Part shown: positions 19,908 to 28,454 of the stretch, in pieces | Layout of the letters: each line of letters opens with the position of its first letter | How positions within the stretch are numbered: the first letter of the stretch is position 1 | Assembly: GCF_042850945.1 (NCBI RefSeq) | Contig: NZ_AP031496.1 | Location: 5,580,001 to 5,644,000, forward strand | Origin: Halioxenophilus aromaticivorans | GTDB lineage: Bacteria; Pseudomonadota; Gammaproteobacteria; Pseudomonadales; Cellvibrionaceae | DNA: 64,000 bases | Reading direction: 5' to 3' | The notes under the pieces: generated by a model | The model's database searches: none | What the model saw: the letters and a program-made list of their open reading frames with translations, nothing else | What the model was told of the DNA's origin: nothing | Translations under genes and position numbers: made by a program

Positions 19908-20451
19908 GCACCTGTTACATCACTGCGACGGCATCATCACAGGGTACTGCGGTAGCGCTATGCACCGTTACAGTACAACTTTGCGTGGCCGCACTACCCC
20001 AACTTGACTACAAGGGCGGAGATAATATTTCAGAAATATTAAAGAATTGTTACAGCTGCAGAGTTAGCCCCTATATCATGCTACCCAGCCTATACGACAG
20101 AATTGTGTAAACGGCAGCCTGTGCGTGGCAGGCAACACCGATAGCCGCGCAGTTTAGCGAATCAAAGGGGTTTTAACTTAAATGCCAGTACTCTCTACCT
20201 GCCTATCCTGGTTATAATGCTGCGCTGCGAAGAAACGCGCCTAACGCGGAGACTAACCAGGCGCTAGAGCCTTTGGCCGCAGGTTTTACCCGCACACTTA
20301 ACATGGGTAAAAACACTAACATGGGTAAAAAAACGCTTTTAGTGTACATCGGCAGGCCACGACTGAAAGAGCGTGCCATAACAAAACCAATAACCAAAAC
20401 TACAAGCACTACACATAACAACAATATTGTCAGGACCTTGAGGGGACTTCG
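19908..20451. other. Divergent promoter region between pstS and dctQ
   Basis: A 544-base gene-free region between divergently transcribed operons. It contains the candidate Pho box on the pstS side. Near 20295-20333 an 18-base-period direct repeat carries the unit AACATGGGTAAAAA twice, about 120-155 bases before dctQ. The repeat could be an operator or chance. No small gene with a convincing start was found. Confidence 0.4.
20038..20055 (-). promoter_or_regulatory. Candidate Pho box upstream of pstS
   Basis: Read on the minus strand, the 18 bases give CTGTAAC-AATT-CTTTAAT: two 7-base half-sites in direct orientation with an AT-rich 4-base spacer. The PhoB consensus half-site is CTGTCAT. The first half-site matches five of seven positions. 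The second differs from CTGTAAT by one base. It lies 131-148 bases upstream of the pstS ATG. Placement and context support PhoB control, but the match is imperfect. Confidence 0.4.
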
Positions 20452-21042
20452 GTGTCGTTTGAGTCAAAGGGCCACACTCCCGCCCAGCCACCAGCCAGCG
20501 TGCCAGAGCCATTCGGCCAGCGTCTTATTGGCGGGTTAGACCGCCTAGCCCAGCTTTGTGGTGCCTGCTGCGCAGCCATGATCCCGGTACTGGTTGCCAT
20601 TACCGTATTGGTGGTGGTGCTGCGCCGAGGGTTTAACATCGGCTCCATCGCGCTGCAGGAATCCATCATTTATCTGCATGCGTGGATATTTCTAGTCGCC
20701 ATGGCCTACACCCTAAGGGCCGACGGCCAGGTGCGCGTGGATATCTTTTACCGTAAGTTCTCGGCCAGTCAACAAGCTTGGGTGAATGCCATAGGTGGCC
20801 TCGTACTGCTGTTGCCACTGTGCGTGGTACTGCTGGTAACCACCAGCCAATACGCCCTGCGCAGCTGGCAGATCGGAGAAACCTCCGGCGACGCCGGCGG
20901 CCTGCCCTTTGTATACCTGCTAAAAAGCTTTATGCCACTGGCCTCCGCCCTACTGTTGGTGCAATGCCTCACCGAGGTGGCCGCCAGCACACTGACGTTG
21001 ATTGAACGCCCGGTGCAGCGCAGTGACGAGGCAGGTGTCTAG
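20452..21042 (+). CDS. TRAP transporter small permease (DctQ type)
   Basis: 196-residue membrane protein with four predicted helices: MIPVLVAITVLVVVLRRG, SIIYLHAWIFLVAMAYTL, AIGGLVLLLPLCVVLLV and a C-terminal one. DctQ motifs LQESIIYLHAWIF and RVDIFYRKFS are clear. It partners the large permease next door. Translation starts at GTG 20452, preceded by TTGAGGGG. The receptor gene is not beside it; a TakP-like receptor lies at 39.9-41.1 kb. The class (COG4665-like) suggests 2-oxo acid or aromatic acid uptake, by family resemblance only. Confidence 0.9.
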   Translation: MSFESKGHTPAQPPASVPEPFGQRLIGGLDRLAQLCGACCAAMIPVLVAITVLVVVLRRGFNIGSIALQESIIYLHAWIFLVAMAYTLRADGQVRVDIFYRKFSASQQAWVNAIGGLVLLLPLCVVLLVTTSQYALRSWQIGETSGDAGGLPFVYLLKSFMPLASALLLVQCLTEVAASTLTLIERPVQRSDEAGV

Positions 21043-21050
21043 GCCGCAGT

Positions 21051-22409
21051 ATGGAATTGATCCCACTGATTTTGTTTGCCGTTGTGTGCTTGGTGCTGAT
21101 GCTGGGCTACCCGGTGGCCTTTACCCTGGCGGGCTGCTCGCTGCTGTTTGCCGGCCTGGGCATTGTTACCGGCAGCTTTGACCCCAATCTGCTCAAAGCC
21201 CTGCCCGACCGCCTGTTTGGCACCATGAGCAACGCCACGCTGGTGGCTGTACCGCTGTTTGTGTACATGGGCGTGGTACTGGAAAAAAGCAAAATCGCCG
21301 AGGATCTGCTGCAAAATATGGCGCGGTTGTGCAGTTTTTTGCCCGGCGGGCTCGCCGTATCCGTGGTGTTGGTGGGCGCCCTACTGGCCGCTTCCACGGG
21401 CATTGTGGGCGCCACTGTGGTTACCATGGGGTTGATGTCCCTGCCCACCATGCTCAACCAGGGCTACAGTAAATCCCTGGCCACCGGTACCATTTGCGCC
21501 ACCGGCACCCTGGGGCAGATTATTCCGCCCTCCATTGCCCTGGTGCTGCTGGGCGATGTGCTGTCCAGTGCCAACCAACGGGCGCAACTGAATATGGGAA
21601 TTTTCAACCCAACGCCGGTGTCTGTTGGAGACATGTTTGTGGGCGCGGTGATCCCCGGCTTGCTGTTGGTGACTATGTATTTAGCCTATGTGCTGGTGAT
21701 TGCCCGCTACCGGCCGCAGGCCGCAGGCGGCCATCAAAGTAAAGAAACCACCCACTGGCCCGCCCTGCTGCTGAGCTTGGCGCCGCCCCTAGCCCTGGTG
21801 TTTGTGGTATTAGGGTCTATTTTTGCCGGCGTGGCCACACCCACGGAGGCTGCCGGCGTAGGCGCCATGGGCGCCCTCTTGTTAGCAATGGCTAAGCGCA
21901 AGCTCACCTGGCAGGCGTTTAAAGAATCCTGCCTAGCCGCCACCAAAACTACGGTAATGGTGTTTACCATTCTGGTCGGCGCATCGGTGTTTTCTCTGGT
22001 GTTTCGTGGCTTTGGTGGCGAAGAATTGATCGAGGCCATTTTTCACAGCCTCCCCGGCGGTGCCTTCACCGCCACGCTGGTGGTGATGCTGGTCATTTTC
22101 TTGCTGGGATTTATTTTAGATTTTATCGAGATCACGTTTGTGGTGGTGCCGCTGGTAGCGCCGGTGTTATTAATGATGGGCATAGACCCCATTTGGCTGG
22201 GCATTATGATTGCGGTGAACCTACAAACCTCTTTCTTAACGCCACCGTTTGGCTTTGCGCTGTTTTACCTGCGCGGCGTTGCCCCCAAAAACGTGATGAC
22301 TGCAGACATCTATACCGGCGTGGTGCCGTTTATTGTGCTGCAATTACTGCTGCTGATTGCCATGGCAATCTGGCCCGGACTGGTTACCTGGTTGCCATCC
22401 CAGGGCTAA
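21051..22409 (+). CDS. TRAP transporter large permease (DctM/TakM type)
   Basis: 452-residue inner-membrane carrier with about 12 hydrophobic segments. TRAP large-subunit motifs include GYPVAFTLAGCSLLFAG near the N-terminus, VPLFVYMGVVLEKS and GTLGQIIPPSIALVLLGD. It provides the Na+-driven transport path. It starts 9 bases after dctQ stops. By resemblance it belongs to the TakM group whose characterised members move 2-oxo acids. A thioesterase gene follows in the same direction after 43 bases. Confidence 0.93.
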   Translation: MELIPLILFAVVCLVLMLGYPVAFTLAGCSLLFAGLGIVTGSFDPNLLKALPDRLFGTMSNATLVAVPLFVYMGVVLEKSKIAEDLLQNMARLCSFLPGGLAVSVVLVGALLAASTGIVGATVVTMGLMSLPTMLNQGYSKSLATGTICATGTLGQIIPPSIALVLLGDVLSSANQRAQLNMGIFNPTPVSVGDMFVGAVIPGLLLVTMYLAYVLVIARYRPQAAGGHQSKETTHWPALLLSLAPPLALVFVVLGSIFAGVATPTEAAGVGAMGALLLAMAKRKLTWQAFKESCLAATKTTVMVFTILVGASVFSLVFRGFGGEELIEAIFHSLPGGAFTATLVVMLVIFLLGFILDFIEITFVVVPLVAPVLLMMGIDPIWLGIMIAVNLQTSFLTPPFGFALFYLRGVAPKNVMTADIYTGVVPFIVLQLLLLIAMAIWPGLVTWLPSQG

Positions 22410-22452
22410 AACAACGACCTTTTAATCCAACCGTGTTTGCCAAGGACATTTT

Positions 22453-22854
22453 ATGAGTGACTACGACGATATGGACGAAACGCCACAACCCACCGGTGAA
22501 CTGGCGTTACAAACCATTGCAATGCCCATTGCCACCAACGCCGATGGCGATGTGTTCGCCGGCTGGTTGATGTCACAAATGGATCTCGGCGGTTCCGTGG
22601 TTGCACAAGATATCGCCCACGGCCGCGTAACCACCGTGGCCACCGGCAGCATGGTGTTTTTACGCCCGGTACCCAAAGGCTGCCAAGTGCGCTGTTATGT
22701 GGATATTTTAGAGGTGGGTCGCTCGTCCATTAAAACCCTGGTGGAAGTGTGGCTTAAGAGCTCCTTCTCGGACGAACTGATGAAAGTCACCGAGGGCGAG
22801 TTTGTGTATGTCGCCATCGATGAAAATGGCCGCACCCGGCCGATTGAGGTCTAA
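22453..22854 (+). CDS. Acyl-CoA thioesterase, YciA-like hotdog protein
   Basis: 133 residues, close to the length of YciA. The hotdog core begins LALQTIAMPIATNADGDVFAGWLMSQMDLGG, with the catalytic Asp in QMDLGG and the CoA-binding region RVTTVATGSMVFLRPV. It should hydrolyse short to medium acyl-CoA thioesters in the cytoplasm. It may be cotranscribed with the TRAP permease genes, though no functional link is evident. A GAAACG-rich start and ACATTTTATG context give only a weak ribosome site. Confidence 0.9.
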   Translation: MSDYDDMDETPQPTGELALQTIAMPIATNADGDVFAGWLMSQMDLGGSVVAQDIAHGRVTTVATGSMVFLRPVPKGCQVRCYVDILEVGRSSIKTLVEVWLKSSFSDELMKVTEGEFVYVAIDENGRTRPIEV

Positions 22855-22891
22855 ACGTTTAATTTGAACACGTTATAAGGTGATGTGCCCT

Positions 22892-22915
22892 ACTCCGCTT
22901 AATTTTGAGCGGAGT
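22892..22915. terminator. Stem-loop between convergent genes
   Basis: Perfect 8-base arms (ACTCCGCT and AGCGGAGT) around an 8-base loop. It lies 38 bases after the thioesterase stop and 48 bases beyond the end of the convergent hemolysin-III gene. T-rich sequence follows on the plus side. The position fits a terminator that could serve both strands. Confidence 0.6.
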
Positions 22916-22962
22916 GTTTACGTTTGTTTTCTGTGGTGAAATGAGCTCGCGTGTCGCATTGA

Positions 22963-23643
22963 TTAAATCATATCGTTATAGATTGCGATGTAATGACAGC
23001 AGGAGCCACCCAAAACAAAGAAATGCCAAATAGAGTGGGCGAAGGGCAAGCGACTTAGCGCGTAAAATATGACGCCCACGGTGTAAACGATACCGCCGGC
23101 AATTACGAGATTGATGGTTGTGGTCGACAGCGCCTGCATTAGCACGGGAGCCACCAATACCCCCACCCATCCCATAACGATGTAATTCACCACATGCAGG
23201 GCGTGCATTTTATTGGGCGCGATAATTTTTAATGTAATTCCCACGGCGGCCAAAACCCATATCACGGAAAACACTGCCCAGCCCCACACGCCACGAATAC
23301 TCACCAGCAAAAATGGCGTATAGGTACCGGCAATTAATAAATAAATTGCGCAGTGATCCAGCAGGCGAAAAATATTTTTGGCTTTTTTGAAAGGGATACT
23401 GTGGTAGAGCGTTGAGGCAAGGTACAACAAAAATAAACTGCCGCCGTAAATAGAAACCGCCACAATGGTCCAGGCATCGGTGTGCACGCTGGCCATGGCA
23501 ATTAATAACGTAACCGCAGAAATACTCACCAACGCCCCCACACCGTGGCTGATTGCATTGATTAACTCTTCCACCAAAGACGCTGGCCGATCTTGACGCA
23601 TATACTGAGCCAAACGCGGCACTACAGCAGGCAAACGGTTCAT
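22963..23643 (-). CDS. trhA: Hemolysin III family membrane protein (TrhA/YqfA-like, PAQR superfamily)
   Basis: 226 residues with seven predicted transmembrane helices. Family motifs are present: EELINAISHGVGA near the N-terminus, STLYHSIPF in the middle and FAHSIWHFFVLGGSCCHYIAIY at the C-terminus, whose histidines, with the earlier His and Ser, form the putative metal site. Bacterial TrhA homologues affect membrane fatty-acid balance; true haemolysin activity is doubtful. It is monocistronic, convergent with the thioesterase gene. Confidence 0.92.
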   Translation of the reverse strand: MNRLPAVVPRLAQYMRQDRPASLVEELINAISHGVGALVSISAVTLLIAMASVHTDAWTIVAVSIYGGSLFLLYLASTLYHSIPFKKAKNIFRLLDHCAIYLLIAGTYTPFLLVSIRGVWGWAVFSVIWVLAAVGITLKIIAPNKMHALHVVNYIVMGWVGVLVAPVLMQALSTTTINLVIAGGIVYTVGVIFYALSRLPFAHSIWHFFVLGGSCCHYIAIYNDMI

Positions 23644-23783
23644 AGGGCTCCAAGCAAAGTGGGCGACTTAATTTCAGTGTAGTCGATGGTTGGGTTGTAG
23701 GTAAGAATTACTAAGCTGTGGAAAACCCTAACGGTAAAAAGTTGCATTTAAAAGCACATTCTTCTGCTTTAACTCTATGGCGA

Positions 23784-23808
23784 GGGCCGCCCCCAGCAAT
23801 GGCGGCCC
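23784..23808 (-). terminator. GC-rich stem-loop after the quinohemoprotein gene
   Basis: Arms GGGCCGCC and GGCGGCCC are perfect complements around a 9-base loop, directly after the stop codon of the minus-strand dehydrogenase gene. There is no strong T-tract, so it may be a weak or Rho-assisted terminator or an mRNA-stabilising hairpin. Confidence 0.45.
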
Positions 23809-23814
23809 CGTGGA

Positions 23815-26004
23815 TTATCGGCTTAAACGCTGTGTCTCACCTACCCTGCGCGCCTGCTGGTTTCGATCAATCACATACTGGCGAATCTGCTCGATGTCTT
23901 GCTCAGACAACTCAGACGCAAAACTGATCATCCCACGCTCCGACAAAACACCATCGTACACCACCGACTTAAACGCCTGCCGACTCAAAGGCATGGCAGA
24001 ATAGCGCAGATCTGGCAGCACACCACCGCCCACCGCTCCCGCGCCGTGGCAGTGCACGCAGTAACGATCGTAAGTAGCAAAACCCCGTGCAACCTTGCTT
24101 GGATCGGTGGTGATGTGGCTGGTATCGGGCAGGGTACGCGCCTGGGTGGTTGGCGCAGGCAGGGTAGAGGTGCCGCCCAATTTATAGGTGAGTAACCGGG
24201 AGCGATTGATCGGCTCGCCATCGGCGGAATCCCGGGTGAGGGGGCCGGTCATATTGGGGAAGACGCCGCCCCAACCGGCACTGACGGTAATGTACTGCTC
24301 GCCATCCACCATAAAGGTCACCGGCGGTGCCACAATGCCGGTTTGGGTGGGCTGCTGCCACAGCTGTTCGCCGGTGCTGGCATTATAGGCGGCCAAAAAG
24401 CCGGTGGCGGTGCCCTGGAACACCAAACCGCCCGCCGTGCTTAAAATGCCGCCGTTCCACACTCCAGGGTATTGCACCCGCCACACTTCTTTTTGCGCCA
24501 CCGGGTCCCAGGCCAGCAGCATACCATAGGTGGCGTCCTGCACTTGTTTTAGGGCCTCGGGTTCGTCGGGGAAGGCGGCAATGGTGGTATCCACCCCCAT
24601 ATTCACCGTGAGTTTGGAGGGTTTTTGGTCAGGCTCGGCCAAATAGGGGTAGGCGCTAATGTGTGCAGGGATATACACCAAGCCGGTTTGCTGGCTGTAG
24701 GACATGGGGTGCCAGTTGTGGCCACCCATCCAAGATGGCGTGATCAGAGCAGGCGTGTCGGTTAGCCAATATTTGGCGGCATCGGCAATTTGCGGGCGGC
24801 CGGTGGCCATATCTACATGGCTGGCCCAGTTCACCGGCACATAAGGCTCGGCGGACAACAGCTCGCCGCTGGCGCGATCCAACAGGTAGAAAAAACCATT
24901 TTTGGGCGCCTGCATAACCACCTTACGCGGCTTGCTGGCCAATTCCAGCTCGGCCAATATCAAATGCTGGGTGGCGGTGTAATCCCAACCCTCTCCGGGC
25001 GTGGTTTGGTAGTGCCAGCGGTATTCGCCGGTATCGGCGTCCACCGCCACAATAGAGGATAAAAACCAGTTATCGCCCTTGCCGTTGCTGCGCAGCATAG
25101 GGTTCCAAGGGGAGCCATTACCCACACCAAAATACAGCAGGTTAAGCTCGGCATCAAAGGCCATGGAATCCCACACGGTGCCACCTCCGCCCAGCTTCCA
25201 CCACTCACCATCCCAGGTGGCGGTTTGCGACTCCACCGGCTCAGTGCCGGTTGGGTCTCCTGGGCCGCCGGGCACGGTGTAAAAGCGCCACACCAGCTCA
25301 CCGGTGCTAGTATCGTAGGCCGATATATAGCCCCTTACACCGTATTCCGCGCCGCCATTGCCGATAAATACTTTGCCGTTAGCCACCCTTGGCGCACCGG
25401 TGATGCTGTATTGCTTGCTGAGGTCAAAGGTTTGGGTCACCCACAGTTCTTTGCCGGTGTTGGCATCCAACGCGATCAGCCGGCCATCAATGGCGCCCAT
25501 GTATAACCGACCATCGCCAAACGCTAACCCGCGATTAATAGCATCGCAGCAGGCCCGGCCGGCATTGGTTTTATCCACTTTGGCGTCGTACTCCCACATC
25601 ACCTCACCGGTGGCAGCGTTTAGGGCGTGTACGTGGTTCCAAGCGGAAGAGGAGTAGAGCACGCCATCAATAATCAGCGGCGTGGCCTCCTGGGCGCGCT
25701 GCTCGGGTAGATCGTAATACCAGGCCAAGCTCAATTGGTTGATATTTTCTGCACCGATTTGGGTCAACGGGCTATAGCGCTGCTCGCTATTGGTTAGCCC
25801 GTGCTGGGCCCAATCGACCGTCTTAGACTGCTCTGCCACGGCCGACCTTTTACTTTCATTATCATCTATTTTTCGCTCCTCACCGCAACCCGCAAGGACT
25901 GCACCAAAGACCATAAAACACCCGACTTTGTAGCCTAAACTCATAACTTTACTGACTTTTCTCGCCGTTTTTAGTGGAAAACCAACCGCCATCTGACACA
26001 TCAC
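23815..26004 (-). CDS. Quinohemoprotein (PQQ + heme c) alcohol dehydrogenase, lipoprotein form
   Basis: 729 residues. The N-terminus has a lipobox (GAVLAGCG, Cys near residue 40). The eight-bladed PQQ propeller is clear, with the vicinal disulfide Cys-Cys in GRACCDAINRG that stacks on PQQ, and repeated tryptophan-docking motifs (ALDANTGKELW, AYDTSTGELVWRF). A C-terminal cytochrome c domain has the heme motif CVHCH and a distal Met candidate. This is a type II quinohemoprotein alcohol dehydrogenase that oxidises alcohols to aldehydes at the outer face of the inner membrane. It is divergent from the TonB receptor/aldehyde dehydrogenase pair, so the two enzymes may act in sequence. The substrate is unknown; tryptophol is my suggestion from the iac context. 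Confidence 0.93.
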   Translation of the reverse strand: MMCQMAVGFPLKTARKVSKVMSLGYKVGCFMVFGAVLAGCGEERKIDDNESKRSAVAEQSKTVDWAQHGLTNSEQRYSPLTQIGAENINQLSLAWYYDLPEQRAQEATPLIIDGVLYSSSAWNHVHALNAATGEVMWEYDAKVDKTNAGRACCDAINRGLAFGDGRLYMGAIDGRLIALDANTGKELWVTQTFDLSKQYSITGAPRVANGKVFIGNGGAEYGVRGYISAYDTSTGELVWRFYTVPGGPGDPTGTEPVESQTATWDGEWWKLGGGGTVWDSMAFDAELNLLYFGVGNGSPWNPMLRSNGKGDNWFLSSIVAVDADTGEYRWHYQTTPGEGWDYTATQHLILAELELASKPRKVVMQAPKNGFFYLLDRASGELLSAEPYVPVNWASHVDMATGRPQIADAAKYWLTDTPALITPSWMGGHNWHPMSYSQQTGLVYIPAHISAYPYLAEPDQKPSKLTVNMGVDTTIAAFPDEPEALKQVQDATYGMLLAWDPVAQKEVWRVQYPGVWNGGILSTAGGLVFQGTATGFLAAYNASTGEQLWQQPTQTGIVAPPVTFMVDGEQYITVSAGWGGVFPNMTGPLTRDSADGEPINRSRLLTYKLGGTSTLPAPTTQARTLPDTSHITTDPSKVARGFATYDRYCVHCHGAGAVGGGVLPDLRYSAMPLSRQAFKSVVYDGVLSERGMISFASELSEQDIEQIRQYVIDRNQQARRVGETQRLSR

Positions 26005-26048
26005 ACCTTACCATTCTAGAAATTAAATCTGGGTATATAGCCAACCAT

Positions 26049-26070
26049 ATTAATTGATTTATCAATTAAT
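26049..26070. promoter_or_regulatory. Palindromic operator candidate, quinohemoprotein/TonB receptor promoter region
   Basis: Perfect inverted repeat with 9-base arms (ATTAATTGA and TCAATTAAT) and 4-base spacer TTTA. It lies midway in the 146-base divergent region. Size and symmetry suit a MarR-family dimer. Its core, TTGA-TTTA-TCAA, nearly repeats the core of the palindrome in the iacR-iacH promoter region (TTGA-TTTT-TCAA). Confidence 0.55.
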
Positions 26071-26150
26071 AAATCGTAGTCTGGTCTGGTTGTTGCAATA
26101 CTCCAGCCAGTCTTCAACGCTGCAAATTATTCAACTCTAGGGGTATTAAC

Positions 26151-28439
26151 ATGGAAGCGAGCCACACCGAAGTACGCACACCTACCGCCCGATGGCGCAA
26201 CAAAAACTTGATTTGTACAGTATCGGTCCCCGTATTGCTGGCCTGCTCTTCGGCCTGGTCACAGCCCGGGGAACGCAGCGGTGTATCCGCCATGATGGAA
26301 GAAGTGACGATTACCGCCCGTAAAGTGGAAGAAGGGCTGCAGGATGCGCCAATTTCGGTGACGGCTTTTACCGGTGATGGCCTAGAGGCTCGCGGCATGG
26401 AAAACATCGAGGATGTGGGTGCCGTAACGCCTAACCTCAGCTACCAAAACAATGCTGGCGCCGGAGGCTCCTCCTCGGTGGCTACTGTGTACATTCGTGG
26501 CGTTGGCCAGCGTGATTTTCTGGGCACCATCGATAACGGCGTGGGTTTTTATATCGACGAGGTGTACATCGCTCGCACCGTCGGCGCCACGGTGGATTTG
26601 GTGGACGTAGACCGAATTGAAGTACTGCGCGGCCCACAGGGTACTCTGTTTGGCCGTAATAACGTGGGCGGTGCCATGGCCATTTACAGCAAACGCCCCA
26701 CCGACGATTTTGAAGGTTACGCCGACGCCAGTTTTGGCACCGACAATATGCAGCGCTTTAAGCTTATGGTCAGCGGCCCCATCACCGATGATTTAAAGGG
26801 CAATTTCTCGGTGGTTGATGCCTCTCAAGAGGGTTATGTTGATCGCCCCGATGGCACCGATACCGGTGACGACAACCAAACCGCTGCCCGCGGTGGTTTA
26901 TTGTGGGATGGCTCTGATGCGTTTGAAGTACATCTAACCGCTGACTACAGTACCGAAGAAGAAAACGGCCCAGCCTTTTTGTTGGTAGAATCCGGCGCTA
27001 GCTTGGCATCTGGTTTTGGTGCTTTTTATAACAACGCCGTGCCCGGTGCTTGCCCATACCCTGCCGGCTTAACCGCCAGCGATCCCGCCTGCTTTAATGA
27101 TCAGTGGACCTCGGACGATGCCAACTACGGCACCTGGGATAATTATTCCAACACCGACACCTGGGGCACCACCCTGCGCGCTAAGTGGTTTATCAACGAC
27201 AACCTAACCCTAAAATCCATCACCGCCTATCGCGACCTGGATTCCGAATTTACCCGCGATGCCGATAGCTCGCCACTATTGGTCACTCACTTCTACGACA
27301 CCTTTGAAACAGAGCAATATTCCCAGGAATTTCAATTGCAGGGCTCTGCATTGGGTGGCGACTTAGATTGGATAGCGGGCCTGTATTATTTTAAGGAAGA
27401 GGGTAACAACACCAACATTTTGGATTTTGCCATCGCCAATTTTTACAGCAGTAACGATTTCACAACCGAAAGTGAAGCGATCTACGCACAGGGCACCTGG
27501 CACGCCAGTGACAAACTGGATTTTACTTTGGGCCTACGTTACACCCAGGAAGATAAATCCTTTGATCCATACCAGTATGTGATTTCCAGCAATATTGGCT
27601 ACAACTCCGGGGATTTAGTGGTACCACCCGGCGTTTACACAACCGATGCATCGGAGGTAACGCCGATGGTCAACGCCTCTTACCATATCACCGACGAGCT
27701 TATGGCCTACGCCACCTACTCCGAAGGTTTTCGCTCCGGCGGCTTTGCCCAGCGTATTTTCCCACCGCTAGGCTATGTGCCTTCGTTTGATCCCGAATAT
27801 GTAGACAGCTACGAAATCGGTTTGAAATACGACAGCGCTTCCCAACCCTTGGTCATTAACTTTGCCGCCTTCACTATGGATTACACCGATATCCAAGTGG
27901 CTTCGCAAAGCGAAGGCTACGTAGGATTGTTTGAAGACAACATCGGCAACGCTGAGATCACTGGCTTTGAACTGGAAATGAAGTGGGCCATGACCGACTC
28001 ATTATTTATGGAATTGGGCACCGGCTACACCGATGCCGAATACACCCGTATTGATATCCAAGCACCGCTGGTGGCTGCCATTACCACCGACAGCGAGTTC
28101 GACCACGTACCCGAGTGGACTGCGAATCTCAGCCTGGCCCAGGATTTCAGTTTTGAAAACGGCAGTTTACTCACCGCTCGCTTAAGCGGCAGCTACCACA
28201 CAGCTTTTTATAACAACGTAGCCAACACCGAAAGCATTAAAACCCCCGAGGTCGACATCTGGGATTTAACCCTGGGCTGGAGCTCGCCATCGGACGCCTA
28301 CACCCTTGACCTAGGTGTGAAAAATCTTACCGACGAGCAATACATACTCTCTGGTTACGCCAGCAGCTCCATTGGTTTGGAGTCGGTAGTGCTGGATCGC
28401 GGCCGCCAATGGTTCGCCTCGGCTCGTTACAGCTTTTAA
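26151..28439 (+). CDS. TonB-dependent outer-membrane receptor
   Basis: 762 residues. A signal sequence ends near WSQPGE, and a TonB-box-like MEEVTITARK follows. The plug domain has VGAVTPNLSYQ, YIRGVGQRDF and VEVLRGPQGTLFGRNNVGGA-type motifs. The rest is a 22-strand barrel ending in an aromatic residue (ARYSF), as expected for BAM insertion. The subclass resembles receptors of marine and sphingomonad-type catabolic loci rather than classical siderophore receptors. It sits 15 bases upstream of an aldehyde dehydrogenase gene and divergent from the quinohemoprotein. It may import an aromatic substrate or a cofactor such as PQQ (inference). Confidence 0.93.
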   Translation: MEASHTEVRTPTARWRNKNLICTVSVPVLLACSSAWSQPGERSGVSAMMEEVTITARKVEEGLQDAPISVTAFTGDGLEARGMENIEDVGAVTPNLSYQNNAGAGGSSSVATVYIRGVGQRDFLGTIDNGVGFYIDEVYIARTVGATVDLVDVDRIEVLRGPQGTLFGRNNVGGAMAIYSKRPTDDFEGYADASFGTDNMQRFKLMVSGPITDDLKGNFSVVDASQEGYVDRPDGTDTGDDNQTAARGGLLWDGSDAFEVHLTADYSTEEENGPAFLLVESGASLASGFGAFYNNAVPGACPYPAGLTASDPACFNDQWTSDDANYGTWDNYSNTDTWGTTLRAKWFINDNLTLKSITAYRDLDSEFTRDADSSPLLVTHFYDTFETEQYSQEFQLQGSALGGDLDWIAGLYYFKEEGNNTNILDFAIANFYSSNDFTTESEAIYAQGTWHASDKLDFTLGLRYTQEDKSFDPYQYVISSNIGYNSGDLVVPPGVYTTDASEVTPMVNASYHITDELMAYATYSEGFRSGGFAQRIFPPLGYVPSFDPEYVDSYEIGLKYDSASQPLVINFAAFTMDYTDIQVASQSEGYVGLFEDNIGNAEITGFELEMKWAMTDSLFMELGTGYTDAEYTRIDIQAPLVAAITTDSEFDHVPEWTANLSLAQDFSFENGSLLTARLSGSYHTAFYNNVANTESIKTPEVDIWDLTLGWSSPSDAYTLDLGVKNLTDEQYILSGYASSSIGLESVVLDRGRQWFASARYSF

Positions 28440-28454
28440 AAAACGGACAGCGAC

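Noticed and set aside
20295..20333. Direct repeat AACATGGGTAAAAA as a CRISPR or attachment site
   Set aside because: Only two copies 18 bases apart with no spacer structure or integrase nearby; at most an operator or chance duplication.
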